DNA of 64,000 nucleotides from Ricinus communis (taxonomy: Eukaryota > Streptophyta > Magnoliopsida > Malpighiales > Euphorbiaceae), in the NCBI RefSeq assembly GCF_019578655.1, contig NC_063264.1, forward strand, positions 25,691,688 to 25,755,687. The letters are read 5' to 3'. The translations under genes were made by a program, and so were the position numbers. Position 1 is the first letter of the stretch. Every line of letters starts with the position of its first letter. This document shows, one piece after another, positions 24,116-36,551 of this stretch. The notes under the pieces were generated by a model. That model did not search any database and was not told where the DNA came from. It saw nothing but the letters and a program-made list of their open reading frames with translations.

Positions 24116-26402
24116 GTGACATTAGTATTCTTTAGGATTCTAGTGATTCTTTTTCTGATGTGGTAGCCGAAAGTTCACATGAGCAATGATACTAATTAAC
24201 AAAAAATACCAAAATTTCAATAGATACCGTCGATTGAAATAGAAATAATGAATGTGATACTAAAAAGAAATAAATAGAAAAATCGGTATCATTTGAATAT
24301 AAATGGCAAAAATTTTAGTGCCAATGAGTGATTTATTCAAAAATTATGTATTTATTTGCTAAAATAATTAAAATTGGACCCATTCGAACTCAAGATACAA
24401 ATTTTGGGAGGGATAAGATTCTTTCTCCAGTTTATCACATTCTGACTCAGTTTAAAGGGCAATTTGTCTTGAGCTTGGCATTGATTGTCAATTTATCCAT
24501 AATTTATAACAATTGGTCAATTAAGTAACAACTTGCCACTTCTGGCTAATATTTCTACTTTTGTAGCTGACACCAACATGAGTTACAAGCTTTTTTTTCT
24601 CGAGAATAGTTACAAACTTAACATGTCTACAAATTGATTAAAAAATAAAAAGGTTCTTCTTTTTCTTTCTATTAGGAAACAAAACTAGAGTTTATATTAT
24701 TTACTTCTCTCTTTCTCTTAAAAAATTTAATACAAAAGCCATAAAAGCATCTTCGACTGGTTCTTAAATCGTGTTCTTTTTTTAATTATAGAGAATATAT
24801 TTATAAAATTTAATATTTCAATGAGACTCCTTAATTTACCATCATTCCCTAAGATGACTTAAGTGCAACATTCTTTCTTGTTAAATTAAGAAGGGATAAA
24901 GCAATTCTTAAATATATTTTTTTATTTTTTTTCATATTTTTTTCTATATGTTAATAAAAATCACATTTTCTCTCCTTACTCATTTCTTTATTTTTGTAAT
25001 TTATTAAAAAAATAGGGAGTATAACAGAGAATATTGTTTAGATATATATGTATTTCAAGATAAGTTAAAATAATGAGTTAATTATTTATAATTTAATAGA
25101 AATACATACATGAAGTGTTGTCGAGGATTCTCTTATATTTAAATATAACGAATAAAAAACTTTTTTTTGACTCAAATAGTCTCTTTATATTTTTATCTTT
25201 ATTTTATTTTATTCAACAAACATTAATATTTTGATTTTATTTTTTTCGTTGAGAGGGAAAGAAAAATTATTCTTAGAAAAATAAAACGAATAATAATTTA
25301 TGTCAATTACTTAAGTGTAAAAAAACTTGTAGTATATTAATTATAATAAGGAGAAAAAGTGAACTTTGACTCTCCAAATGTAGAGTGTCAAATTCACTCT
25401 TTATTTTATATTTAACAAATAAAGAGTGTGTTAGACTGCTATTTTATTGAATAATTCCTTATAATAAAGAATTTATATAAAGAATCTTTTAGAAATATTC
25501 TACTAATATAATTTATTTCTTTAACAAAGTAAAAACCATATGCTTTTGTTTTATTTTAAATTTCTTAAGAAAGAAAATGATATAACATTTTGTATTTATC
25601 AATAAAGATAAAAGAGAAAACTGAAATAATTAGGACTCACATCGCAGAGTAATCATCATCATCATCATCATCATCAAATTTGAAAGGAGTAGTTGATCAA
25701 GCACTTTGGTACTTACATAACAATCTAGTTTTTATCTCTAGTTTCTTCTCAATCTCATTTTATAATCTAGTTTTTATCTCTTTGTCTATATATTTATCTA
25801 TTTATTAATTTTCATATTTATTCTTAATCCTCGAAAAAACTCTAACCATCTCTCATCTTTTTTTCTCATTTTTTTTTCTTGATCAAAATTTCATCTTTTA
25901 ACCTACTACTAATTACTTTTAAATTAATGTTTGTCTTTTTTTTTATATTAATTAGTTTTAATAAATAAATATTAATATTTTTAAAAAAAATTTTATAGTC
26001 CTCTATTATTAGGGGTCGTATTATTCTTCTATAGGAGTTTTATAGTCCTCCATTATAAAAAATTTCAATTCTCTTTCTATAAGAAGGGTGAAAAGAAAAA
26101 GGAGATTCAATCTAATATTCAAATAATCGACATCATCAAAATATACTTAATAAAATCGATATGTGGCTTAGAATCACCGAGTGAAACGTTCTTTCCATAG
26201 AATTACAATTTACTACTTGGTCAACACAATTCATGAATGTTATGAGTAAATTTTTTTATATTATTTCTTGATGTTTGATATTTATTCTTAGGATAAAGTC
26301 TAAAAAATTATCCTGTAGTTTGACACTTTTTTATTTGAGGAACGAAGATATTTTTCGTATTAAAGGAGTACCACATGCTTTATTTTCTTGGCATATTTAA
26401 GG
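24116..26402. other. AT-rich non-coding stretch
   Basis: No gene recognised. It contains an (ATC)8 microsatellite at 25652-25675 and a short local duplication of a CTAGTTTTTATCTCT phrase (about 25725-25785). Confidence 0.6.
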
Positions 26403-26589
26403 GGTTTAAGTAGCAATTTGCCTCCTAAATTCGTAAGCCAAGCCCAATTAACTCAAAATTGAAAATTATGGCCAAATTACTCAACACATTCAACAATTTA
26501 GGCAATTTACCCCGTACTCTAACTTTAGCATTATGTGTGTAAGACACGCACTTATTAATAATAAAGAAAATAAATAAGTAATTTTATGA

Positions 26590-27235
26590 TCTTGGGATTC
26601 TCCCTCTCTGCAACTCTCTCCCCTACTCAGTACTCTGCAAAAATCGAACTAGCCGGCAAAACTCTCTCTGCTCCTCCCTATTACAAGAAATCGTTTTCCC
26701 TATATAATTGTCCCAGCACGGCCGTGGTCAAGGCCGTGCTGGTAAGCACGGCCGGAGTCCAAGCCGTGCCGAACCTTCGGATCTTTGCAAATTAGGTCTT
26801 CTTCCTGGTCGTGCCCCTGCCAGTGCTAAGCCACCATGAGCAGTGTTAGAGGCCGTGATAGTCTTGAAAACCGTGCTAAAACGCCACCATTTGAGGATCG
26901 AAGGCTAATGGTTGAGCACGGCTAGAGTCCAGGCCGTGCTGATCAGCACGACCTTGACCTAGGTCGTGCTTAATGTTTGAAATGCGAGCCCTTGTCCAAT
27001 TTTTGATGAATTTCCGTCCGTTTTCGCATGTGTTGATCTAAAATTGCTCAAAATCTGATGATGGACCTATAAATTCTCTTAAAATACAAAAGAACACAAA
27101 ACACGGGTGATCTTAGAATAAAAGCACAATAATTGCTAAGAAAATACATAATAATATGCAAGCAAATATGTGTAAAACTATGCACATCAAATCACCACAC
27201 ACTTAAGCTTTTGTTTGTCCTCAAGCAATTAACAA
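26590..27235 (-). mobile_element. Truncated Tat/Athila-type LTR and polypurine tract
   Basis: On the minus strand, TTGAGGACAAACAAAAGC, then AAGTGTGTGGTGATTTGATG, precedes a TGTGCATAG start at about 27187. This is the usual order (leader end, polypurine tract, LTR start) in Tat/Athila gypsy elements, and is similar to the order at 19194-19235. The LTR body holds GC-rich hairpin repeats at 26715-26970. Confidence 0.5.
26715..26970. repeat. Tandem hairpin units (AGCACGGCC-type)
   Basis: Four well-formed inverted repeats with arms AGCACGGCC/GGCCGTGCT: 26715-26740, 26745-26769, 26915-26940 and 26945-26970. Units are paired at a 30-bp period, with degenerate copies between. In the last unit both arms change together (AGCACGACC/GGTCGTGCT), keeping a perfect 9-bp stem. 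Confidence 0.85.
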
Positions 27236-27774
27236 CTCAACTCACAAAACTGCAGTTAGCAAGTCCTTACAATTTATGCCCCTAGTCCACAATAGTTAGT
27301 ATTCAACACATCTCAAACGAAGTAAAAACATATTAAAATAAAAAGATAAAATCAATTATTTTTCTTATTTTTTTCTTCTCTCTAGCATTTGTTATTCTCG
27401 AGAAGAAGAACAATAAATATTCTTTAAATAAAAGAAACTCATGCCTTAGCTTGATGAACACTTTCGTCTAAAAGAAGGAGCCATCATGCACAACAGCATC
27501 ACATCGCCATCGCACAGAAGTCATCACCTCGCTGTTGCCACATCACATTAGCCGTCGCTTTGCCGCAGTCATCGTGTAATAATCATTGCCCATTTGTGCT
27601 CATCAACAACAACTATAACCATCTCTACCAATCACCAACAACCATAGCCATTGCAGTAGCAAAAAATTGAATGTGATGATTTTTTTATTTGAATTGCTCC
27701 TTTGTAGCAACAATATCTATGGACAATTGCATAGATGTTGTTACCATAATACACACGACAAATAAGGCAACAAG

Positions 27775-30638
27775 TGTAACACCCGGAATTTTTATATATT
27801 TAATAATGAGTTTTTATTTAAGTTAATTTTAGCTTCATTATTATTGGGTTTAATTTGAAATGATTATATTTTGGTTATTCAAAATTTTTCCAAATGCATA
27901 TTTATATAAGTAAAATTATATATTGAAAAATTTTGGAAGAAATTATAAGGGATGTTTTTATAAAAGAATTTTGAGAAAATTGGTATTATAATTGATTAGT
28001 AGTATTAAATTTTAAGTTGGAAATTGATTATTTAATTTAATTGTGTGTAGGATTTAATTGGAAATTTATTTTGGAATAAGGATTGAAAGTATAATGTTAT
28101 TTTTATGGGGTTTTAATGGAAATTTGTGAGCTTGGTATTTTTGTAAATAAATATGTCGGTCAGGGGTATTTTTGTAATTGTGTATTTTCAATAATTCGGA
28201 TTTGGCCCAAATTAAATAGTTAAGGGCTTAATTGGAAGGCTAAAAAGAAGTTTAGGGGTTAAATTGAAATTCTGCGGGATGAAATTGTAAGTAATTAAGA
28301 AAGTTGAGGGACGAAATTGTAATAAGGAAAAAGTTCAAGGGTCAAATGTCGATATTGAAAGGAATGGAAGTCGGGGAAGGAAGAGAGGAAGAGAGAGAGA
28401 GAGAAGAAGGAGGAGTCATGCGGTGGCGCAAGTGTCTGGCCGGCTGGTCAAGCGGCCACGGAAGCAGGCACCGGGCGACGGAGCTCGCTAGGAGGAAGAT
28501 GGCCGAAGCTTCTTTCGGCGCTTCCGGCGTCGGTGGTCGGCCGATTTTGGTGCCGATCGACTCCTCTCGGCCCTCGGCTTTGTTTTGGCGGCAGTGTCGA
28601 CATGGTGGGAATCGGAGATTCACGGTGGAGAGAGAAAATGGTGGCAGCCGGCATTTTTGGGCTTTTCCGTGAGCTCCCGTGGGAGGATGGATGATCGGAG
28701 GATGTATCCCGACTCTCCTCACCAAGCTTCGCGATGGCACCGGTTTCGTGGCGATCGGGCTTCGTTTGCGAATCGACGGTCGAGATCGTCCGCAAATCTC
28801 TCCCGGATGATCGGGTGTCGGATCGGAAAATCGGGCGGGGATCGCCATCGCCGTCATTGTGAGTCCGATGCGGAAGCGAGTCGACCGAGCGATCGAACGC
28901 CCTCGGTAAATTTCTTTGGCCCGTTAATTTTAGAAATCCTTGGTTTAATTTTGTGTCTATGGTTTATATTGTGTACTTGATGATATTTGTGAGTCATAAA
29001 TATTTGTCCTCGATTGGCCCGCCATAGTCGTGTTTTGTCTTTGTGTGAGTCGGAAATAGTGAAGTTTGGGGATCCGACTCCCGTTGTTTTAATTGTTGGT
29101 TATTTGGAGTGTTTTTCTGGCAGGTCCTGGACCCGTTTTTACGGGGGGTAATGTTCGTGTTGTAGAGGAGGTTCTGAATTTCGGTAGTTCCCAAGTCGAG
29201 ATTCTTGACAGTTAGTTCTAGTGAGTCTGACCTGTGGTCTATTGTAATTGTTTCATCGTTTTGATAAATTATTTTCCGTGATTAGATGATCATCTGTTCG
29301 CTCGCTCCTACCGAGGCACCTAAGCTGAGCTAGGAGGTCGCCAAATCTGTGAGTTAAAGTCATATATCGTTTACGCACGTGTCATGCATAAAATTTGATT
29401 TGCTACTGTGAACATTTATTTGCAATTTTAATTTTTCATTTAATTATTATTATTATCATTTGCATGATGCTCTTAATTACTATTTAAATATATTTTTCCC
29501 TTATTACCAATTTTAATATTGCATGATGACTCAGGATGGGATGGCAGTAGAACATAGGAGTTGGATGAGTGTCCAATATAATATGAGAGAGATAGGAAAA
29601 GGGTAAAGAGGTAAAAATTTTGAGAAAGAAAGATTAGGACCTGCCCTGGTCGAGCATCGCTCTCTGGGCTTAGTGATTTGTGGTTGCCGGAGTAAAGGTC
29701 CCTGGTCGAGCATTGCTCTCGGGGCGCCGGCTTATTTGGATATTTAAGTGACCAGACTGGAGGTAAGGTCCCTGGTCGAGCATTGCTCTCGGGGCGCCAG
29801 TCTTATTGGATTAAGAGAGCCGAATGGCTACTAGATTTCTTATTTGGATATTGAAGTGACCAGACTGGAGGTAAGGTCCCTGGTCGAGCTTTGCTCTCGG
29901 GGCGCCAGTCTTATTGGATAAGAGAGCCAAAAGGCTAAGGCTGAGAGTTAAGTGACCGGACTGGAGGTAAGGTCCCTGGTCGAGCTTTGCTCTCTGGGCC
30001 CCAGTCCTGTTGGAATGAGAGGTTTGAGATGTTAGAGTTGAGGTTAGTTGAGACATAAGTGTTGAAATAATCGAGATTTTAGAGTTGGGATTAGAGTTCT
30101 ACCAAGTACTCATCCCGTTGCATGTGGAATAAATTTTGTTTAAGCATGGCATGACACGTATGGTTCGCGTGATTTACTAATTATTTTAAAATTAAATGAA
30201 TGTGACATTGAGATATTTGAAACTGTTTTAGATATATGATTTTAACTCACTCTCGAGACTGACAGTCTCCATTTATGTTGTTTTTCAGATTCGTGACTGT
30301 TAGTTCTCTCGCGACTCTTATTCAGTAACCCGACTCCTTCATCATCGGGTGAAGTATTTGATTTGGTATGTAAAATGGTAAATCTTAGATTCTCCGCAGT
30401 AGTAATAGTAGATGTATCAGTTGTAAATTTTATGAGTTTCAGGTCTCGCCTAGTTCTTCTGGCAGACCGATTAAATTATGTAAAATGTAGCATTTAAGAT
30501 AATTTGTGGCTTTATTAATATTAATTTGAGATGAGATTTGTTTAAATCAGTGAGTGTCAGGCTTACTACGGGTTTCGGTGGCCTTAAGCCTACCCATTTC
30601 CTAGTGCCGGTCACGGGCCCACGGGTGGGGTCGTGACA
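27775..30638 (+). mobile_element. 2.86-kb solo LTR (Ty3/gypsy type)
   Basis: Begins TGTAACACCCGG and ends GGGTCGTGACA, and is flanked by a perfect 5-bp direct duplication ACAAG (27770-27774 and 30639-30643). No internal region is present, so it is a solo LTR left by recombination. It contains a GC-rich stretch (about 28380-28900) and a ~95-bp tandem repeat block (29640-30010). The open frames in the GC-rich part have no domain and are not genes. A diverged copy of its 3' part occurs at 36552-38121. Confidence 0.88.
29640..30010 (+). repeat. Five tandem copies of a GGTCCCTGGTCGAGC unit
   Basis: The core CTGGTCGAGCATTGCTCT recurs five times (near 29646, 29701, 29770, 29880 and 29973), joined by variable spacers that share a GTGACCAGACTGGAGGTAAG phrase. 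Each core includes a small GAGC/GCTC stem. The same cores, inverted and diverged, occur at 37140-37300. Confidence 0.9.
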
Positions 30639-31215
30639 ACAAGCTTCTTTCCCGTTTGTTTTTGTTTTTTTACTTCTAATTTTTTACTAGTTTGTCTTTC
30701 AAGTGAAGTGTAGAATTTTTTGTTCTTTCTTTTGTTGGACAAAAGAAATTGATAAGTTTTTATTTTGAGTTTTCTTGATCAAACAAATGAGTTTTGAGAT
30801 TGTAGATGATGTGTTTGACAAAATGTTTAAGTGAGTTTTTGTTAAGGAATGACTTTTTAGACTTTTTTTTAAACTTTACTTATTGAATTATAATTAAATA
30901 GGAAAGACAACAAAAATAATTAATGAATGAGGGAGATAAAAAGAATTTTTCATGATTTTTCATTTGTATGTAAAAAAAATTAAGTATTGTAATAAAAAAA
31001 AAGAGAAAAAAAGGAAAAGGAAAATTGAATTATTATTTTAATTTAATTGTTCTTAATATCATTCACTTGCCTTAAAAAGTGTGTGTAATACACTCTCTTG
31101 AACAATGGGCTAACCGACCACTTTTACAACATATGGGGTAATTTAGCCAAGAAAGTAAATTTGGGGCTATTTGAACCTAGCTTACAAGTTTAGGAGGCAG
31201 TTTGATACTTAAACC

Positions 31216-31645
31216 ATTTCTTACATACACATTTATGTTATTATTTTTTTATATATAATTTTACCTGTATTTAACATGAATTATTATTAAATTATAATCT
31301 TATAAGCAATGTGGCATCTAACAATATATCATAAAATTTATAAATATATTAAAATTTTATTTAAAAAATAATTTCTTAAAAAAAATTAAAATTAAAAATA
31401 TATATTTTAACAATTTATTATGATTACAGAATATCTAATCGGATGCTAAATTAGTTAAAAATACTTATGTTATTAAAAATTTATGTTTCTATTAATATTT
31501 ACAATCTAAAAATGAGAAAACATTGGACGTACATAAAAAATACTTAAAAAATAAAACACATGTTACTCATTTGATACAAAAAAATACATCTGTCTCTTAA
31601 GTTTAAAAACGCTAAACCACATAGCATTTTTTTGAACTTTACCCT
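31216..31645. other. AT-rich non-coding stretch
   Basis: Very AT-rich; no gene or clear repeat seen. Confidence 0.5.
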
Positions 31646-32225
31646 TATTTTTATATGTTACATCAAAATGTACTTGTTAATATTCATTAATCGAATATCT
31701 ATATTTCTTTTCAAAAAATTTATTCTTGATCTAAAAGCCATTAACTTTCTTATATTATAAAAATTTGTCAGTTTAGTGACAAATTTATCCAGTACTAAGC
31801 ACAGTAAATCAATCGCTAGTAAAACTCTACGACGGACTAGCGACAGAAGAAATCTATCGCTAAATTGCTCCTCACTAAAAATAAAAGATGAAATTTTTCT
31901 GTCAAAATGTACAAAATATTTATATCTACTTCTTGATGTTTGATATGTATTTTTATATGTTATATCAAAATATACTTGTTAATACTCAATAATTGAATAT
32001 CTATATTTCTTCTCAAAAAAATTTATTCTTGATCTAAAAGTCATTGGCTTTCTTATATTACAAAAATTTGTCAGTTTGGCAATAGATTTATCCATCGCTA
32101 AACACAGTAAATCAGTCGCTAGTAAAATTCAACAATGGACTAGGGATAAAGAAATCCGTCGCTAAATTGCTCCTTGCTAAAAATAAAATATGAACTTTTT
32201 CTATCGCTACAATTAGCGATTGAAT
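31646..32225. repeat. ~300-bp tandem duplication with AGCGAC motifs
   Basis: Two diverged direct copies, starting near 31646 and 31949, share TTCTTGATCTAAAAG, TTTGTCAGTTT and CGCTAGTAAAA phrases. Copies of TAGCGAC/GTCGCTA recur through to 32430, as in the subterminal repeats of plant CACTA elements. Confidence 0.8.
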
Positions 32226-32639
32226 AGCGACAGAAAGTCTATCGCTATTTGTTGAGTGATGAAAATCGTCGCTAGATATAGTGACGGTTTCAGCGATAAA
32301 CTTTCATTGCTACATTAGCAACATATTGATTTGTCACCAATTTCACTGCAATTTTGGTGACATAATACTTTGTCGTTGTTTTTATGACAATTATAAAGTA
32401 ATTAGCGACAACATATTCATTGCTAATCTATCATAATTTTTATTATTATTATTTTTTATGTTTTCACTAATGATTTAAATATTAATTAAAAAATCAAATT
32501 CGACATCAATACAAAAAAGCAAATATATAAAAAAGTAATATAATAAAAAAATGAACATTTAAAGTGTTATGCAGGTTTATTGTAGTGTTCATTAATAAAT
32601 ATATACAAAAACTAAAAAAATCTAAAATACGGGTCAACA

Positions 32640-33300
32640 TCTAGCTGATCTTAGTCGTCTTATCAATGTTGCTGCTACTGTTACTAGGCTTTGGCAGAGG
32701 AGGATGTTTCGAGCGTTAGAAACTCTGTGAGGACCTCTTGGATAAGTTATCAGACATTTGTACGGATACGAGAAGTAACCTTCTTCTGCTTTGGCGGTAG
32801 AAAAGTCTATCCTCATCTAACATTGATCACATTTGTTATTACAAGACCTCGATGGCTCACGTCTCTAAAGGATTTGGGATGTTTGTCACCTCGGACCTAG
32901 TAGTGGAGCTGCAGGACAATCCATAATTAAGGAAAAAAGGGTGCCTTAGCACCCATGCCATAGACGCGACGCTTCTTCTCACTACCTATCACCTAAAGGA
33001 ATAACTTTGTGGTGTTTGGCTTTGATGGCTATGTAGATCCCTCAGCTGGCTGAGAAACGATCTCTACAAGCTGATGGTGCCAATCCTGAAATTAAAAAAT
33101 AAAATGTTATAAATAAGATAATATTGGGACAAAAATTTATAAACATATATATATGAGTTGTAGTTTTAGTCTTACAACGACATATTGACGATCGCCATTT
33201 AGTGTCTGTCGGGTGTGCATGGCCTCAAACAACTCAATAGGGTCGAGCTCTCGGCCTAACTCACGTGCATGATTATACATTTAAAAAGCAATAATTACAA
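32640..33300 (-). pseudogene. CACTA (En/Spm) transposase-related fragment
   Basis: Two spliced pieces on the minus strand. The upstream one (to 33176) reads LGRELDPIELFEAMHTRQ and ends at a GT donor. The downstream one (from 33085, after TTTCAG) reads HQLVEIVSQPAEGST and, after two stops, RRVYGMGAKAPF. This order matches the plant Transposase_24 (Ptta/En/Spm) family: an LG.E....ELF..TH.R block, then a variable linker, then an R.YG.G block. Stops in the second piece make it non-functional. It probably belongs with the AGCGAC-rich repeats at 31646-32430. Confidence 0.6.
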
Positions 33301-36300
33301 AATGTAACATGCTAATAGGTCTATATGATTCAAGTTAAATTAATAACTGTTAAATTTATAAGTTAGAATACCATCCTTTTGGCTCACTCAACCATAGAAA
33401 CTGAACCCCACCCATTTTTCAGATTCAAATATTGAGGGAATTATGGAAAATCCTATGATAAAAGTTACTGTCTTGCTCGAGTCTTAGAGGATTGAGGATG
33501 GGTAAACATAAGTTAAGTTTCAGAATAATTAAACCAAGATTACTTTTCTATAACCAATTTGGACCCAATTGGCAGAAAAATATTAAGTTTGAGGGGTGAA
33601 ACGATAATTTTCACAAGTTCAAGGACCAAATTATCAATATTTTTAAAAATTTTCACCCCTGAAGCCAATCGGCTCTATGTAGAGCCGGTTGGCTCTAAGA
33701 TGTGCCGATTGATTATTTTCTAAAATTCAACACCGTTTTACGCATGTTTTTTACCTAAAACGTCAAAAATGGTAAAAAAGAAGAAGTTTCTAGAAGGGAT
33801 TTGTAATAATTATTAGAATTTTTAATATTTTTAATGATAAATATTTAAATTATTGGATATTAATCTAATAAAGGAAAAGATAATTGATGGACTTTTTAAT
33901 TTAAATAATTAAATACTTATTTGCTCCTCTAGGATTGCCTAACACTATTGTTATAGATAAGATAATATGCCCTAGGTCTAGGGTCATCTACATTTATTAA
34001 GTATAGATTACTAGCAAGCTAATTGTATTGACAGATGTTCAAAAAAAAGCAGAGTGAGTTTTAGGAAACAGAGAGAAAAGGCCATTAAGTAAGAATTGAG
34101 ATTTGAAAACTTTATGCTTTGAATGTCGGAAGAATCCCCAAGCCTAAGTAGTACTAGATACCAAACCAATCTTCGATTCAACCGCTTCATTATCTCTAGA
34201 TGCTCGCAAAACAACAATCTATAATGACGACCTTAGGGTTCCCCCACATCCAGCATCATCAACATCTCTTTTCCTTTTACTAGTTCTTTGGTTTTTATGA
34301 TTCTAGAAACATGATTAGGGTTTTTTTTATTGTTTTATATGTTTTACATTATTAAATTAGGGTTTCTTATGAATTAACATGTTTCTAATATCCTGGGTTC
34401 TGAATTTGATAATATGAACATGTTGGATTTTAGAATATGATAATATGAACATGTAGGATTTTGAATCTGATATTTTTCATTAGATTTTGAATCTGATTAA
34501 TTAAGTAATTAGGGTTACATGATTGAAACCTAGGATTTTTCATGGAATATCTTATTTGCTTGTTGTCTATCTTGCTTTCTAAGGTTTACATGATTTTAGG
34601 CTTTTTGGCTTAATGTGATGTATTTTTATGACTTTTTATTTCTTTTTTCATGTTTTAGTTGATTTTTTTTGTCTTTTGTGCATGTGAAATCGGCTCTTGG
34701 GTGTGGAAAATTGAAGGAAACTGCAGTACTGACTATTCCAAGCCCTAGAGTCGATCGACTCTGTGCACTCAATTGATCGGCTTTGCACCATTTTTACCCT
34801 AATTTTCAAATTTTAGCGATAATTTATATACTGTAACTTAGTTTTAGGCGTTTTCTTTCATTATTTAGTTGTAGGAGGGTTGTAATAGTTAGATTTATTT
34901 TTGTACACTTTATTTATTTTTATCTTGATGGATGTCAAATATTTGCAATGTGACTATCTAATTAAAACTGGACATATAGACTTTAGGTTAAAATTAGACT
35001 TTAACATGAAAAAGTAGTCTATTAGGTTAAAGGATGGTAAATGGGCCTAAATTTAAAATCCATATAGACTTAGTGGGTTTTGCCATACTTTAATTAAATC
35101 AATTGGGCCACATTAGATCTAAGATCACCCAATTGAGTCTCAGCATAAAAAGTAGTCCATTTAAGCTTAAATGCTGAAATTAAATGCATAACTTATAATT
35201 GGGTGAGACTATGTAAGCCTTGTATATAATTAATTAGGTGAATAGGCTAACAAACCAAATATGGATTTAGCTTAATAAAATTGGCCAAACTTAAGAGGAC
35301 CTTAGATGCTGTATGGATGCCTGTAAGATATAAATTATCATATTTATAGAGAATATTCTATTAAACAATAAAGTTAAATACCAAGATACACAAATAAGAA
35401 ATTTGGCTTTTGGATCCAGCTCTGGATGTGGCGAAGCTTCCTTATATAATCTAGTATGCCACTAAATTAGTAAAAGTGTCCCGAAGAATTACTTAGGTGG
35501 CGACTCCATCTCCGCGCTAGTCTTTGTGATTAGTTAGCGTGTCCCTTTTAAGTTGAAAAGCCTTGCAATGCTGTAGTTACTAGAGACACTTGGATGCACA
35601 CTTGAAATCATCGCCCATAGTGGAGACTCTGCTACGGATAAGAGAAGCTGATTCTAATGTATGTTTGTCTTTAGTTTTATTATTAAAAGGTGATTCTTGC
35701 ATTATTTGCATGGTTGCTTTTTAGTCTCAATAGCCACGTTGACGTCGGTTAGTGGTTCTTTGGTTCCATTCGAATCTTGAAATTGCAACACTGCTAACCA
35801 TCACTCATAAGTAATAAGTGAATTTCTTTCGTCGCATGGACCCTTGAGCGGGGACACTTTTTACTTGTGGGAGCCTTTTATCCTTGCCCAAGATTCAGCT
35901 CTCGATAATGAGAATAGTAATTTTCCCTAGGAACCCTATTATTTGCTATTTAAGATATTTTTCCTTATAAATATTTAAGCTCGTATATTGGAAAGCCTTG
36001 GTCTAAGAACGTGTAGAATCAGCCTCCAGGCCCAAAATATACAAGCTTCGTATTTATACTGAAAAACATCATCTTGTTTGTTTTAAATCTGTTTTGAGAG
36101 ATTATGGCATGCATGTCGGGCCTATTATCCCCTGTTGATAGAAAATCTAGACCCAAAACCCTAGGGAAGGAAGACTTACCAAGAACCGTGTGTGGGACAA
36201 ATAAAGTTGGAAGGATGCTTTGTATAGTAACGTATAAAATACTTTGTGTTTGCTAACATTTTCTTTTCTTTGTCTTTTATGTATAACACATGCATCATAC

Positions 36301-36359
36301 ATCTTATGCATTGTATGCATCACACTAACACCTTATTTTTTAGCTATATAGACTCTCTT

Positions 36360-36551
36360 TTGGGTTGAAAGAGGCAAGACAGTGGAAGACTGGAGAGAAT
36401 ACCCATCTCATCAAGAATCTGAACTGTGTTAGAGCTCCTTGAAAGACCAAGGCATCAAGCTTCTACTACCGAGATCGAAGCCACATCTAAAATAGCAAAC
36501 AAAAAAGCTAATGAGCATAAGATTGAGATCCTTAAGAATGTTATCATAGAT
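36360..36551 (+). pseudogene. gypsy gag, N-terminal piece
   Basis: A Lys/Glu-rich stretch ending ANKKANEHKIEILKNVIID, which continues across the insertion: after 38126 the next codons read DLKG. It belongs with 38127-38600. Early stops upstream make it a pseudogene. Confidence 0.5.

Larger units (their letters stand above)
26403..31215. mobile_element. TIR element (MULE-like), disrupted by nested insertions
   Basis: The left end (GGTTTAAGTAGCAA, then TGCCTCCTAAA) is inverted at the right (GGTTTAAGTATCAA, TGCCTCCTAAA on the minus strand). Similarity extends about 45 bp with weaker matches beyond (GGCCAAATTAC/GGCTAAATTAC). No transposase was recognised and no clean target duplication was found. 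A 2.86 kb solo LTR sits inside at 27775-30638, and a Tat-type LTR end occurs at 26590-27235. Confidence 0.55.

Noticed and set aside
28342..28857. 171-residue minus-strand open frame (and overlapping plus frames)
   Set aside because: Lies in the GC-rich part of a solo LTR, is open in several frames at once, and shows no domain.
32582..32587. GTAGTG as a CACTA right terminus
   Set aside because: Only six bases match, the opposite terminus was not found, and the transposase fragment would lie outside it.
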